NCBI GenBank assembly: GCA_002914845.1
Contig: JXTC01000255.1
Location: forward strand, 124,001 to 188,000
Length of the DNA stretch: 64,000 bases
From: Trema orientale
Taxonomy: Eukaryota; Streptophyta; Magnoliopsida; Rosales; Cannabaceae
Reading direction: 5' to 3'
Numbering within the stretch: position 1 is the stretch's first letter; every line of letters starts with the position of its first letter. Below, one piece after another: positions 24,783 to 35,377 of this stretch. The notes beneath the pieces are model-generated. The model was not told the origin of the DNA, ran no database searches, and was given only the letters and a program-made list of their open reading frames with translations. The translations under genes were made by a program, and so were the position numbers.

Positions 24783-25141
24783 TGACCGGCAGAAAACATG
24801 TCCAACACAGTGTAAATGTATCATATGTTCTTAATTCACCCTAAGAATGTGATTGTAGACAAAACATGTATGTTCATTTCTTTATTAAAAAAAAAAATGT
24901 CGCAATGACTTGCGTGCCATTACACCGAGTCAAAGAACATGTTGTTTAATAGTGATCAATAAAACGACTTGTCGTTCTGTACTACCATATTCCAAACCAC
25001 TTATTTGATGACGGTCCATCGTAAACTACATACTGAAAAAGAAAGTTTCACATGAAAAAAATAAATAAATAAATAATCTAGAGAGAAAATTGCAAGCGCA
25101 TACTAGTGAATTATTCTATAAAAGTTAATTAAATAGTGTTC
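24783..25141. other. intergenic tail of repeat copy B and 3' flank of the lectin gene
   Basis: The first ~30 bp complete repeat copy B. The remainder is AT-rich and presumably includes the 3' untranslated region and polyadenylation signals of the minus-strand lectin gene. No further gene is seen. Confidence 0.4.
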
Positions 25142-27468
25142 TCATTTGTAAGCTGTGGAAGTACAGGTCAGCAAAGGTTTTGCGGAGGCAGTAGTAGTGG
25201 TGGCGAGCCTTTTAAGACTCTTCTGAACCCTCTCAATGAGTTTGGTGGATTGGACCACCGGAGATAATCGAAACCCGATTGCATCTAAATACCATCCACT
25301 TCTTCCTCTGAACCCAACTATGAGCCCTCCATCCATTGGAAAAGTAAATGGTGTGCCTTCTTCTGCTCCATATGGGCCGAAGGTTCGTTTGTTGCTCTTG
25401 AATGTCAGTGATCGGAGCACTGGACTGCCTCCATACACCACTGGGCTATAGTGGCCACTCACACTCACCAAGTATTCCTCTGGGAATTGTAGCGTAATCT
25501 GGATTAATAACAGGAACAAAAACAATAATATAAAATAATTTGTCATTAAGTTGATTATAAGAGAAAAAATATGATTCTTTTTATAATTTTGTTAGTCCAC
25601 TCATATACTTTGTAGACTTTTTCTTACTAATTTTTGGTCAGACAAGTGGCATATTTTAGGACAGTGAAGGCATAAACTATGATACCCGTACCCTATTTTT
25701 TTTCCCCCCCGAAGGTACAAATGTTTTGCTTTGTTTATTATTATTTTTCAGAGGCTTTTTTTTTTTTTTCTGTATAGTTATTTTTGTAATATCTACTCCA
25801 TCAATCCTATTGATTGTGTATTTAGGGTTGTTGAATAAAGGGGCGATTCTGGAAGGGTGTCAAATGTCAACCTACTTTAGACGCCTTTAGGGTGCCTTTA
25901 TGCTTATTCTCTTTACTCGGTTTTTTTATTATTAGTTTAAAAAAAAAAAAAAAGTTTAAGCAGAACCTCAAATGGAGGCTAATTTCTTCATAAAAGAAGA
26001 AAATATAGTCGAAACAAAAGGCAAAAGTTTTTTTACCAATTCAAGGTTAATATTATAAGGAGAGTGTTTCTTTGTATCTAAAAAAGTATGTATACTTGTG
26101 TTTTTATTTGTAGTTTATTATTTAGTAAAGAAAATCCACTGAAGAGAAAGAAAATTTAACTAATTACCTCGGCTCTTTCAGAACCTCCATTGCCCCCATG
26201 TTTTTCTGCTGTGACGGGCTTACCATTTTTATCGTACACCACACTGATTGAATCAATGCAACGAGCGTAAATAAGTGTGATTTTTCGGACCCCTGTGTGT
26301 GTTCCGTCGTCCCAACCGGTCCCACCATTTCCTCCCCACGGTCCCACTACTATGCTCTTCTTTTTCCCACTTCCCTGATGATGTACTTTTCCAGTTCCAC
26401 CCTCCTATACAAATTGAATGGGTATTATAGATTTAAATACTATAATCAATCTATAATTGAGCTTATTTAAAAAGAAAAACAAAAACAAAAACAAAACACA
26501 AAAAAAAAAAAACAAAAACAAAGAAAAAAATGCAAAAAGAACAAAAAAAAATTTCTTTTTTTTTTTTACCCATCATCACTTAAAAAGGAAAATTTATATG
26601 CCCATATAACGAGAGTTTTCTTTTTCGGTTGTTTGTGAATATATGTCTGCATATATATACACACACATTTATATGACTGGGTATTAATGAGCAAAACAAG
26701 TTCTGTAAATATATTATATGTGTGTACTGATACAAGGAAATAGATATATATATATATATATATATAAGAATATGTTATCGTAATATGAGGTTATTGTAAT
26801 ATGAAGTAGGTATCATGATATATTGTAGAATGAACTTGCACATAATCAACTTTACAACTAAACAAAAGAAAATAAGAAACGTGTATCACTTCAAAAAAGA
26901 CATGCAGTTAGAGCTGGGGCTACATTTTTATTCAACGTACGCATTAGTACGTAGTCAAGAAAAAAACAAGTAAACTAAAAGAATATATAAGCGGAACTAT
27001 TTTGTTCCTTCTAGTTTCTGATCAATATCTTATTCAGTAACGAAAAAAATAATAGAAAAACGGAACTAACATGATAAGAGAAAGAAAATGACAATGACAT
27101 TAAGATGCTTTACCAGGGAAATGCCAACATTATTAACAATATTCATTCATGGTTTGCTCAAAATCTCCTCATTATGTATTAATTCAATAATAAAATAGGC
27201 AAAAAATGTTGCATATATATGCAATACAAGCAGTGCTATAGAATACAAAGAGAACATAAGATGACTAAGTAAAATAGGACATGCTTCTTCTTCTTCTTCT
27301 TCCTTTTTTTTTTTAAGGAAAGAAATAGGAATACCTTTATATACACATAGTCAATACTTGCAGTATAACATATGTATATGTGTATATATATATATATGTA
27401 TATGTATATGCGTTTAAAAAAAAAAAAGAACAAGAACATGAAGAAAAAACTATTTGATCTCTTACCAT
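25142..27468 (-). CDS. jacalin-related lectin (mannose-binding type)
   Basis: Three coding exons on the minus strand: 27466-27468 (ATG only), 26168-26404 and 25142-25498, joined at GT-AG sites, giving 198 aa. One jacalin domain fills residues ~18-160. It starts GPWGGNGGTGWDD, has HGGNGG in the middle and ends with GWYLDAIG; GWYLD (148-152) is the GxxxD carbohydrate-binding signature of this family. A K/T/S-rich tail of about 38 residues follows. There is no signal peptide, so it is expected to be cytosolic or nuclear, like the Arabidopsis JRLs. The ATG-then-intron start is seen in known JRL genes; an internal start at exon 2 would remove nothing of the domain but is not needed. Alternative: the MTNYF start upstream of exon 3 is intronic and not real. 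Ligand (mannose versus other sugars) is inferred. Confidence 0.9.
25499..26167 (-). other. intron 2 of the lectin gene
   Basis: 669 bp between donor GTAATTAG and acceptor ...ATCCAG. It contains homopolymer runs on both strands (T-runs near 25750-25770, A-run near 25939-25953) and no gene. Confidence 0.8.
26405..27465 (-). other. intron 1 of the lectin gene
   Basis: 1,061 bp, donor GTAAGAG right after the ATG and acceptor TTGTATAG. It holds A-rich tracts (26467-26550), a (TA)n microsatellite near 26743-26766, a (CTT)n stretch near 27284-27300 and TA-rich text near 27376-27410. No coding region. Confidence 0.75.
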
Positions 27469-27634
27469 TTCGATCAACAGATAAATAGAAGTTTAAAATC
27501 AAAACAAAAGAGTGGTGGATGTCGACGAATATAGAGATTAACCAAGGAACCAAATGCTGTATATAATATGGGGCTGGCTATGTGGTTTTCGGTGGATGGT
27601 GATGTATATTTATATATGTATATGTGTATATATA

Positions 27635-27965
27635 CACTACAAAAAAAAAAAAATCAATATTTGACAAGCTTTCTAGTCATAACAAATTTTTTTTGTGACT
27701 AAAATAATATTTAGACACAACTAATAATTTCTTTGACTAAAAATTGATATTTAGTCACAAGTTGTCACTAATATACTTTTAGTCACAACCTTTTGTTTAT
27801 AATAATAAAATTTGTTGCAACTAAAAGTACATTTAGTCATAAAAATTTTTTTATTTTTGTGACTAAAACTTTTAGCCATGGACTTTTTAGTCACGATATA
27901 AAGATAATGATATTCTTTTAGTCATAAATTTTTCACTTTTAGAACAATTAAATTTTTTTGAAGTG
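27635..27965. mobile_element. CACTA-type MITE with ATA target duplication
   Basis: Left end CACTACAAAAAAAAA, right end (on the reverse strand) CACTTCAAAAAAATT. Both sides are flanked by the 3-bp direct repeat ATA (27632-27634 and 27966-27968), the size expected for CACTA transposons. The 331-bp body is built from inverted and direct repeats of a tttagtcacaa / ttgtgactaaa motif (about eight occurrences), so it could fold into a long hairpin. No transposase. It sits just upstream of the lectin gene's first exon. Confidence 0.85.
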
Positions 27966-27968
27966 ATA

Positions 27969-28682
27969 TTTGATCAGCATATATATAGAGAGAGAACAAA
28001 TTAAGAGGAAAATTAAGGTAATCTAATCAGTTTTTTTATAGGAATAGTAGGTATAGTACTCCATCAGTATGATCAACAACTCATTTGTTTGTCCTAATAA
28101 TTAATTAAGTTAATTACAGATAATATTACAACAGGAATGACAAATTAATGCATAAAAAATAATATGCTGTGGACACCTGGCGCAGAATCTGGTTCCATCT
28201 CCAGCACCATCCAAAGGGACGTCTATGAATTATTTTTAAAGAAAAGAAGGAAAAAAAAAAAGAAAGAAAGAAAGAAAATATCCATTTACATCAAGCTTTT
28301 AATTTAGAATTTATATTCTATAAACAATGCACTTGGGTGGCTCTCGGACGAATGTGGCATATATATATATATATACACCTGTTTGGTCTTAGCTCTAAAT
28401 GAAAAAAATTTCAGGGGAAAAAAAAAAAAAAAGATGACTGTCTACTCTCTAGCATCTCATATGTCTTGCTTATGACCTTTCTTTATCTGATTCGCTTGCT
28501 TTATGCGCTTCCATTCTCACTCCATTGCTATATGTTTATTAATCTCTAATACAAGCTCAAACAGTAAAGCAAAGACAAACGAGAGAAAACGCTCGATACA
28601 CAAAAGAAAACATGAAAAAAAAATTGCTAATACATCACGTATCTGTTATTAAGAAAACTACAATAGTTTGTTAAAATTAAAA
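27969..28682. other. intergenic DNA with microsatellites
   Basis: AT-rich, with GA/A-rich tract at 28239-28280, a (TA)n run at 28358-28376 and an A-tract at 28419-28432. No gene or recognisable element. Confidence 0.5.
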
Positions 28683-29223
28683 AGGTTAAATATAGTAATA
28701 TTTCTCAATTTCTCATTATATCACTTTGTCTTCTGAATTTTTAATTTACATAATAATAACTTATAAATTACGCAACTTTTATATCAATAGCCGTTTTGTC
28801 ACAAACTATTATTTTTTTAACGAAAAATAATTTTGGACAAAGTATATATAGTTGGACATTATTTACTCTACGAGTCAGAATCTCATTTTTGACTATAGTT
28901 AATAAACTGTTTACTTTGCATATATGACTCATTTTTTGAAAAAACTTTAACAGTTTGTGAAAAAATAGTCATTACTACAATAATTGTATAAGTCTTAGTA
29001 GTTTATTGTGTAATTTTAAAATTTAGAATATCATTCTCGATTATAATTATCAAACTATGCACTCTGTAATGACTTATTTTTGTTAAATATTTAACAGTCT
29101 GTGACAAAATGATCATTATTGAGATAATTATATTATTTAAAGAGTATTATTATGTAAGTTGAAAATTCAGGAAATAAAATGATACAACCGGTATAATTCG
29201 GAGGCTATTAATGTTATTAACCC
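28683..29223. mobile_element. long-TIR MITE, Mutator-like
   Basis: The two ends are inverted repeats that can be followed for roughly 150-200 bp: AGGTTAA at the left and TTAACCC at the right, then blocks such as tctgaattttta / gaaaattcag, tttacataataataact / gtattattatgtaag and gttttgtcacaaacta / gtctgtgacaaaatg. The flanks read aaattaaaa (28674-28682) and aaataagaa (29224-29232), a possible 9-bp target duplication with two mismatches, as in Mutator-like elements. About 540 bp, no coding capacity. Confidence 0.65.
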
Positions 29224-29350
29224 AAATAAGAAATAGAGAGAGAGAGAACAGTACAGTTCATGGGTCAGGCCTGATCGGGCAAAAATATGGGCCTCAACTG
29301 GACCGCTTCATTTTTCATTTACGGTTCCGCAATGTAATACTTAATTAGCA

Positions 29351-29585
29351 CACGTGTATAATTAGGTTCTAGCACGTGGGACCATTGCAGTGTGTCCACC
29401 AGTGACCAGTGTTAGGCTGTTAGCTACCACGACCATCTCCATCACTATTCTGTACTCGCTGGAGTTGAGTCACACACCTTTGAGTCTTGTCTTTGACCTA
29501 ATCCCAAATTCCCAAATCCCACATTTTCCTCATTTCTAAAATTCTCCCTCTATATAAAGTTTTTTCCATTATTTCAAATAAAAAA
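29351..29585 (+). promoter_or_regulatory. core and proximal promoter of ILR1-like gene copy 1
   Basis: A clear TATA box, tatataaa, lies at 29551-29558, about 155 bp before the start codon. Two ACGT-core elements occur upstream (cacacgtgtat near 29350 and gcacgtggg near 29371), the second a CACGTG G-box. The region 29500-29600 is similar to 34370-34420 plus 37850-37880, which is the equivalent region of copy 2 split by a retroelement. Confidence 0.6.
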
Positions 29586-29713
29586 TCGATTGCTCCTTCA
29601 GCTTCAGTTCAACTTTTCAACTTTTTCTCCGTCCAATAATAAAAGCCTTTGTACTTTCTCTCCTGCGTTTCTTAATTCTCAATACCTTTTAGTTCGATCG
29701 GTATTCAGGTTCC

Positions 29714-32700
29714 ATGGAGTTCTTCAACTGGGTCCCTTTGATTTTGATCATTTATGTATTGGGACCAAATCCCAGAGTCTCAGTTTCCTCTTTCAGCTCA
29801 GATGGGCAGTCACAAATTACCTCAAAGTTTCTAAATTTCGCCAAGAAGACGGAGGTGTTTGATTGGATGGTGGGAATCAGGAGGAAAATACATGAAAATC
29901 CAGAAATGGGTTACGAGGAATTTGATACCAGTAAGCTCATAAGAGCAGAATTAGACAAGCTGGGTATTCCTTACAAGTACCCACTTGCGATTACAGGTGT
30001 TACTGGCTTTATTGGGACAGGAAAACCCCCTTTTGTGGCGATTAGAGCTGATATGGATGCTTTATCTATGCAGGTACGAACTATAGGATTGGATATTTTT
30101 AAAATTGTTATGTAATATTTAGGAAAGTGGGTTGATCTGTTTAAGACTCTCTTTAAATGGTTTTGAATATCTAGAGTGGGATTTTAATTACAAATAGTTA
30201 TGTGAAAAGGGTATTTTTTATTTTGTGAATATATGAATTTTTTGTGAATTTTGAGTCAATGAAATCTCAATTATACAGGAAATGGTGGAGTGGGAACACA
30301 AGAGCAAAGTCCCCGGGAAGATGCATTCTTGTGGACATGATGCCCACGTTGCAATGCTTCTTGGTGCCGCCAAGATCCTCAAAGAACATGAGAAAGAGTT
30401 GCAAGTTTGTTTCTTGATACTTGTTTGATGATTGCAATCCTATTTTGTTATTTTCTTATTTGATTACTTTCCTGTTCTGAATTTATGAAAACAAAAGAAA
30501 ACAACAACAGTTTATAGTTTTTGTCCGTTTCTAGTCAATCCAAGTCCCATATTTCAATGCCTAATATCAAAATATGTTGTTTCATTAGGGAACGGTTGTT
30601 CTTCTTTTCCAACCAGCTGAGGAAGGAGGTGGCGGAGCTAAGAAAATGTTAGATGCTGGAGCTTTAGAGAATGTTAATGCGATATTTGGGTTGCATGTGG
30701 ATCCTAAATTACCTATAGGTGAAGTGGCATCCAGAAGTGGTCCTATTTTGGCTGGGAGTGGCTTCTTTGATGCAGTAATAAGTGGAAAAGGGGGTCATGC
30801 TGCCCTTCCTCAGCACTCGATCGATCCAATATTGGCTGCTTCAAATGTGATTGTCAGCTTACAACATCTTGTTTCACGTGAAGCTGATCCACTTGACGCG
30901 CAGGTACATTTCCATTATCAAGATTGCATATGTTAGCTTATTTCTTTTGTTGCTTGAAGCATCGTTAAGGGTTATATCAATTATTGTAGAACTTGGAACT
31001 TCTCTTTCCATATATCTTCAAGGGATTGATTCCACATTTGGTTACTCTATTCAGTTATTCCTGCAGCTTTTCAAAGTTTATTTTTGTGAAAACACTTTTA
31101 GCTGTGCTGAAATAAAAATTCGCTGCAGCGTAAAGTAGCAGAGTGTTTGGTAAACTGTAATTTTAAAGTACTGTGACTTGAAAAAACTGTATTAAAGTGT
31201 TTGGTAAATTGTATTACTGAATTGTTGTGCAAATATAAAATGACCAAAATAAACATCATTATACAATTATGCATATTTATAGAAAGAGTTTATTAATATT
31301 TTTTACATTTATGCATATTTGTACATACTAAAGATATTAATACTTTTTTTAAAAAAAAAAAAAATTGATATGAAAATAAACTCAATTAAATTTCATTTAT
31401 TTTATTTTAATTTACTTTATTTTCATTTTAATTTAAAATTTTAATAAAGAATCAATTTGGTTACTTCAAAATAATTAATATGAAAAGTATTTTAGTCAAT
31501 TATGATTTAAATATATTAATATTTTTTTAAAAAAAAATTGATATGAAAATAAATTCAATTAAATGTGTGGCATTTTTACATTTAAGTAAGGGTATTTTAG
31601 CCATTATGATTTATTCATTAAAAGATAGTGTAAATTCCTGCTTTAGGCTAGTTTTGGCTTTTGACTGTAGCTTTGTCAAAAATTATTGAATAATCTGATT
31701 TTCAGGTTTTTACCAAATATTTTTTGGCCCACAGATTGTTCAAAAAGTACTTTTAGTTTGTTAAGAAGTTAAACCAAACTGGCCCAATAACTTACTGATA
31801 CCGAGAACTTGTCTTGCCTATGACAATTGATGAAGAACATGAGAGACTGCAAAAAGTGGTCAAATACTCTTCTTTTTTTAATGTTGTGAAATGCCAGTCA
31901 ATGATGAATTCTTGACAGTTTGCTGCTATTCTGAACTCATTTTGTAAAAATTTGGCTTTTGATATTTGTGGAAGCTAACACTGTGGATCTTTGTTTACGG
32001 TTGAGGCTACTAAATGGAAAAAACATCGATCTGTAGGTAGTAACAGTTGCAAAGTTTCAAGGAGGTGGTGCTTTTAATGTCATTCCTGATTCTGTTACAA
32101 TTGGTGGCACTTTCCGTGCCTTTTCAAAGGAGAGCTTCGTTCAACTAAGACAGCGCATCGAGCAGGTACATCAACTATAAGTATTCTTTGCTTGTCAGGA
32201 TCAAACATTGTGTGGTTGGGTAAAAGGTTGTTTAATGATTCAAGTACTCCCTTCACTTTCCTATGTCTAGTACTGTTACTGATTGTGAGTTAATTTATTA
32301 TTAATTTCTACATGCATGATATACTTGATATGGAACCGAATTGAGTTTTATCAAAATAATTTCTTTATAAGATTCTCAACGGCAGAGCCCTTATTCCTTG
32401 TGGTTTTCTTATTTGCCATCTTGTGTAAAAGCTAAAACATGTTTCTTCAAATAGGTTATAACAGGGCAGGCCACGGTGCAGAGATGCAAGGCTAGTGTAA
32501 GTTTCTTTGAAAATGAGAAACCTTTCTTCCCTCCAACTGTAAACCATGAAGAGTTGCATGATTACTTCAAAAGGGTAGCCGGTGAAATTCTTGGTAGCCA
32601 TAAAGTTAAAGAAATGCAACCGTTAATGGGATCGGAGGATTTTGCTTTCTACCAAGAGGCGATACCCGGATACTTCTTCTTTCTTGGGATGGAGAATAAG

Positions 32701-32862
32701 ACTCTTGGAAAGCCTGAATCAAGTCATTCACCTTACTTTCAAATCAATGAAGCAGCACTTCCTTATGGTGCTGCACTTCACGCTTCACTGGCTGCAAGCT
32801 ATCTGTCTGAGTTCCAACCTGAAGTTTCTTTATCAAAAGGAGAATTGCATGATGAGTTGTAA
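29714..32862 (+). CDS. ILR1-like IAA-amino acid hydrolase, intact copy 1
   Basis: Five exons: 29714-30073, 30279-30404, 30589-30903, 32037-32165, 32455-32862, all with GT-AG introns and phase 0, giving 445 aa, the usual length. It is a peptidase M20D amidohydrolase that would release free indole-3-acetic acid (or jasmonate-type hormone) from amino-acid conjugates. Metal ligands as known from plant ILL2 are in place: C138 and H140 in CGHDAH, E173/E174 in PAEEGGGG, H198 in GLHVDP and H401 in SHSPYF. Residues ~1-25 form a hydrophobic signal peptide, and the protein ends in HDEL, so it should be an ER-lumen enzyme. It heads a tandem array with two degenerate relatives. Substrate preference cannot be read from the sequence. 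Confidence 0.95.
31087..31781. repeat. insertion in intron 3 of ILR1-like copy 1
   Basis: Intron 3 is 1,133 bp here but only 323 bp in copy 2. Aligning the two by eye, the extra DNA lies between tttcaaagtttatt and the shared ataccgagaacttgtcttgcc. Its two ends carry related text in inverted orientation (tgtttggtaaactg near 31145 and tttttaccaaat near 31707; repeated tgatatgaaaataaa inside). It is probably a MITE-type insertion; exact borders are uncertain. Confidence 0.5.
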
Positions 32863-33429
32863 TGGGTTTCATGACTATTTTTTCAGAATAAATAGTATAT
32901 TGGTACAAATGCCACTGAATATACATTCCTAGGGTATGAGATTCATATTCATATTCATTCTGCATAAACTGATACTTTAGGAATTGTATTTTAAGACCCG
33001 GGTATAATCACACTTTGAATAGTCTCATTCCCCGTTTCATGCTGAGAATGGATACACATGATATAGACTCAGGATATTAATTGTTCTATATCGCCGTCAT
33101 GACATAAATTCAGTCATGATATAGACTCAGGATATTAATTGTTCTATATCGACGTCATGACATAAACTCAGTCGTATATTATATCACCTTCGTTATATAA
33201 ACTAGAGATACCAAATATTTGTCATGGTAAAAGGAAATAAGTGAATGGTGATTGGTTTTATGCAAGTATCCCATAACATAGGTCATGGAACGAAATAAAA
33301 TCATCCCTTGTCTTCATTTGCTTATCATTTGATCTTAATCTGTTTTTGGGAACCATAATACAAAAGTTAAAAGTATGCAACTAAAGGCAAACAATGCGGA
33401 ACTACATTTGAAAAAAAATAATATATATA
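32863..33429. other. 3' flank of ILR1-like copy 1
   Basis: Contains the presumed 3' UTR and the phrase agacccgggtataatcacactt, which recurs after copy 2 (about 40447) and copy 3 (about 51362), showing that the duplicated unit extends past the stop codon. A 58-bp tandem repeat lies at 33057-33172. Confidence 0.6.
33057..33172 (+). repeat. 58-bp tandem duplication
   Basis: Two head-to-tail copies, 33057-33114 and 33115-33172, each starting catgatatagactcaggata and differing by two bases. The single-copy counterpart after copies 2 and 3 (for example atataaactcaggatagtaa near 51421) shows that the duplication happened only here. Confidence 0.9.
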
Positions 33430-33957
33430 TATATAGGTTTCCAATCTAATAGTATTTTTTTTTTTTAATTTTAACTATTAGATCATTATTTAACAGCTAC
33501 TATAATTTGAGTAATTAAAAAAATTAAATTAAATTAAATACTCATTATTTAATATTTTTTCTCTTCATCTTTTATCATAAAAAGACGTGTCCGATAAATT
33601 TCAATTAAGCAAACTAATATCTATAGATAGCTAAAAAAATACCTAATAAATTGGTGCATATATATATATATAGGTTGCCAATCCAGTAGGTATATATGTA
33701 TATATATGGGCACCAATTCAATAGGTATTTTTTTTTTTTAACCTATGCATAAGTATCAATTTGGCCAATGAAAATGTATCATGCACATTTTTTTATAAAA
33801 AAAAGTAAGAGAAAAATAACATTAATAATGTACGTCTTTTTATGCACCTCATTATGGCTGTTGGATCACCATTAGATGATGATCTAACGGCTAAAAAAAT
33901 ACTTATACATATATAGGTAAAAAAAAAAATACCTACCGGATTGGCAACCTATATATA
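33430..33957. mobile_element. two related MITEs bordered by TA microsatellites
   Basis: First unit about 33431-33672: tatataggtttccaatctaatag at the left and ctaataaattggtgcatatat at the right are inverted relatives. Second unit about 33700-33957: gggcaccaattcaataggta at the left and tacctaccggattggcaacc at the right, with inner inverted arms aacctatgcataagtat / atacttatacatataggt. Each end is embedded in (TA)n. A single extra end (ggttgccaatccagtaggta, 33674-33693) lies between them. No coding capacity; the family resembles MITEs that insert into TA microsatellites. Confidence 0.6.
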
Positions 33958-34415
33958 TATATGTGTATATATAAGAAAACTACATAAATAGGCAATTTTT
34001 GTATCATTATTTTGAAAAAAAAAAAAAGGAAAAAGAAAGAGGGAGGAGCTTCCAATTTTTAAAGTAACAACAATCAAATGAGCATCACCTTTCAAAAACG
34101 AATACATGATCCATTCGTCCTAAAATGATCAAGGAGATTTATTAACAAAAAAATAATAATAATAACTGTAGGTGACATTAACCCATATGTTATATATGCA
34201 TACAGGATAAGGACAGAGTACTGCATGGTGGACCACTATAACACGCACTTTAAGAATGAGTTTAGCTCTCTAATACAGCTATCTAATACAGTAGTAAGGT
34301 AAGCGTAACAATACTATTGAGGTTAGTGGTGAGTCAAGTATGATCAGGCCTGTTCGAGGTAAGCACATCTCATTCCGAATTCGACATTTTCTCGTTTCAA
34401 AAACTCTCTATTCTA
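33958..34415. other. intergenic DNA running into the remnant promoter of ILR1-like copy 2
   Basis: AT-rich DNA. From about 34375 (acattttctcgtttcaaaaa) it resembles the promoter of copy 1 (29521 onward, acattttcctcatttctaaa) up to the retroelement insertion point. No separate gene. Confidence 0.5.
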
Positions 34416-34420
34416 AATAC

Positions 34421-34678
34421 TGATGCAGGAGCTTTGCCATTAATTTTGTCATCTGCCATCTATTGTCGTTTTGTTATTGTGTTTGTCGTTTTCGTTTGTC
34501 ATGATTGTTAAGTATGTCATTTAGGTCCATTTACTTGGTCTGTATGAAGGTTGTGAAACCTATCACTGGAAGGGCTAGATTTGAATAGTTCTGAGTATTG
34601 ATAACTTACAGAGCTTTTGCTCTTCATTTCATTCCTTTAGCCATGGATTTGGCTTGATCAATCCTTTCCGCTGCATCA
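34421..34678 (+). repeat. 5' LTR of gag-only element 1
   Basis: 258 bp, from TGATGCAGGAGC to CCGCTGCATCA. No obvious TATA box close to its end; the text is T-rich with a repeated tgtcgttttcgtttgtc phrase. Confidence 0.92.
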
Positions 34679-34680
34679 AT

Positions 34681-34698
34681 TGGTATCAGTAGCCGAGG
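34681..34698 (+). other. primer binding site of gag-only element 1
   Basis: tggtatcagtagccgagg lies 2 bp inside the LTR and resembles the initiator tRNA-Met site TGGTATCAGAGCC with a one-base insertion. Element 2 has tggtattagtagctaagg at the same place, so the unusual -GTAGC- form is shared by the family. Confidence 0.7.
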
Positions 34699-34710
34699 TT
34701 TTCTCCTTAG

Positions 34711-35374
34711 TTGGTGATGGCTATGGTCGGCGATTGGAGGAGCCGCTTCGACGTCGAAGAACGTGGAGTGGAGGCCCTTTGGGCAGGTCGAAGATCCCGA
34801 TGGAATAGAGAAGGCGATGGACTTCGCTCTCATCTAGAGGGAGTCGAAGATCAATGGGTATGCAGCGCTGCTAAGTTTTATGACGATCGTGGCTGCCGAT
34901 TTCGCGATAGGAGGGGTTGGACCCAAGCCCCAGCAGCAATTTGTGGTGGACGGAGCGTACCTTCGACACCTTTGCTTAGCAATCCTAAAGCGGCGACTCG
35001 TGTTTTTGATGACTGATTATACAGCTACCAATTTCAGAGATGTGCCACCACGAGTCAATGCTTGGTCAAATTTTCGGCATTTTGATCGAGACAATTTCGA
35101 TACCAATTTTGGAGAGTCCATCTACCATAGCAAACAAAGGTATACTCAAGATTATCCCAAACTAAGAATTCCTAGTTTTGATAGATTTTGTGAATTGGAT
35201 GAATTTCTAGAATGGGTTAGTAGGGTTGATGAATTTTTTGAGTTTGTGGTGATAGAACAAGATAAGCAAGCGTTCTTAGTGGCTAGAAAATTTAAAGGAT
35301 ATGTGATTTATTGGTGGGAACAAATTTAGAACAGAAGAATTCGTGAAGGAAAACATAAAATTGAGAGTTGGGGT
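34711..35374 (+). pseudogene. Ty3-type gag of element 1, frame-broken
   Basis: A leader frame starts at ATG 34711/34717 and runs to 35016; similar text (gagtgaaggccttttgggca) occurs in element 2, so it belongs to the family's protein. A second frame (34880-35329) carries the Retrotrans_gag core: a conserved FLEWVSRVDEFFEF, then KQAFLVARKFKGYVIYWWEQ. It stops at TAG 35327-35329 and continues in the same frame with RIREGKHKIESW and FLPYNF, the normal continuation of this Gag domain. So there is one frame change and one amber codon, where a Q would be expected. Confidence 0.8.
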
Positions 35375-35377
35375 AAG

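Noticed and set aside
27236..27553. 105-codon minus-strand frame covering the lectin start
   Set aside because: Runs through the intron's microsatellites (YIYIYIYIHIYI) and the lectin 5' UTR; not coding.
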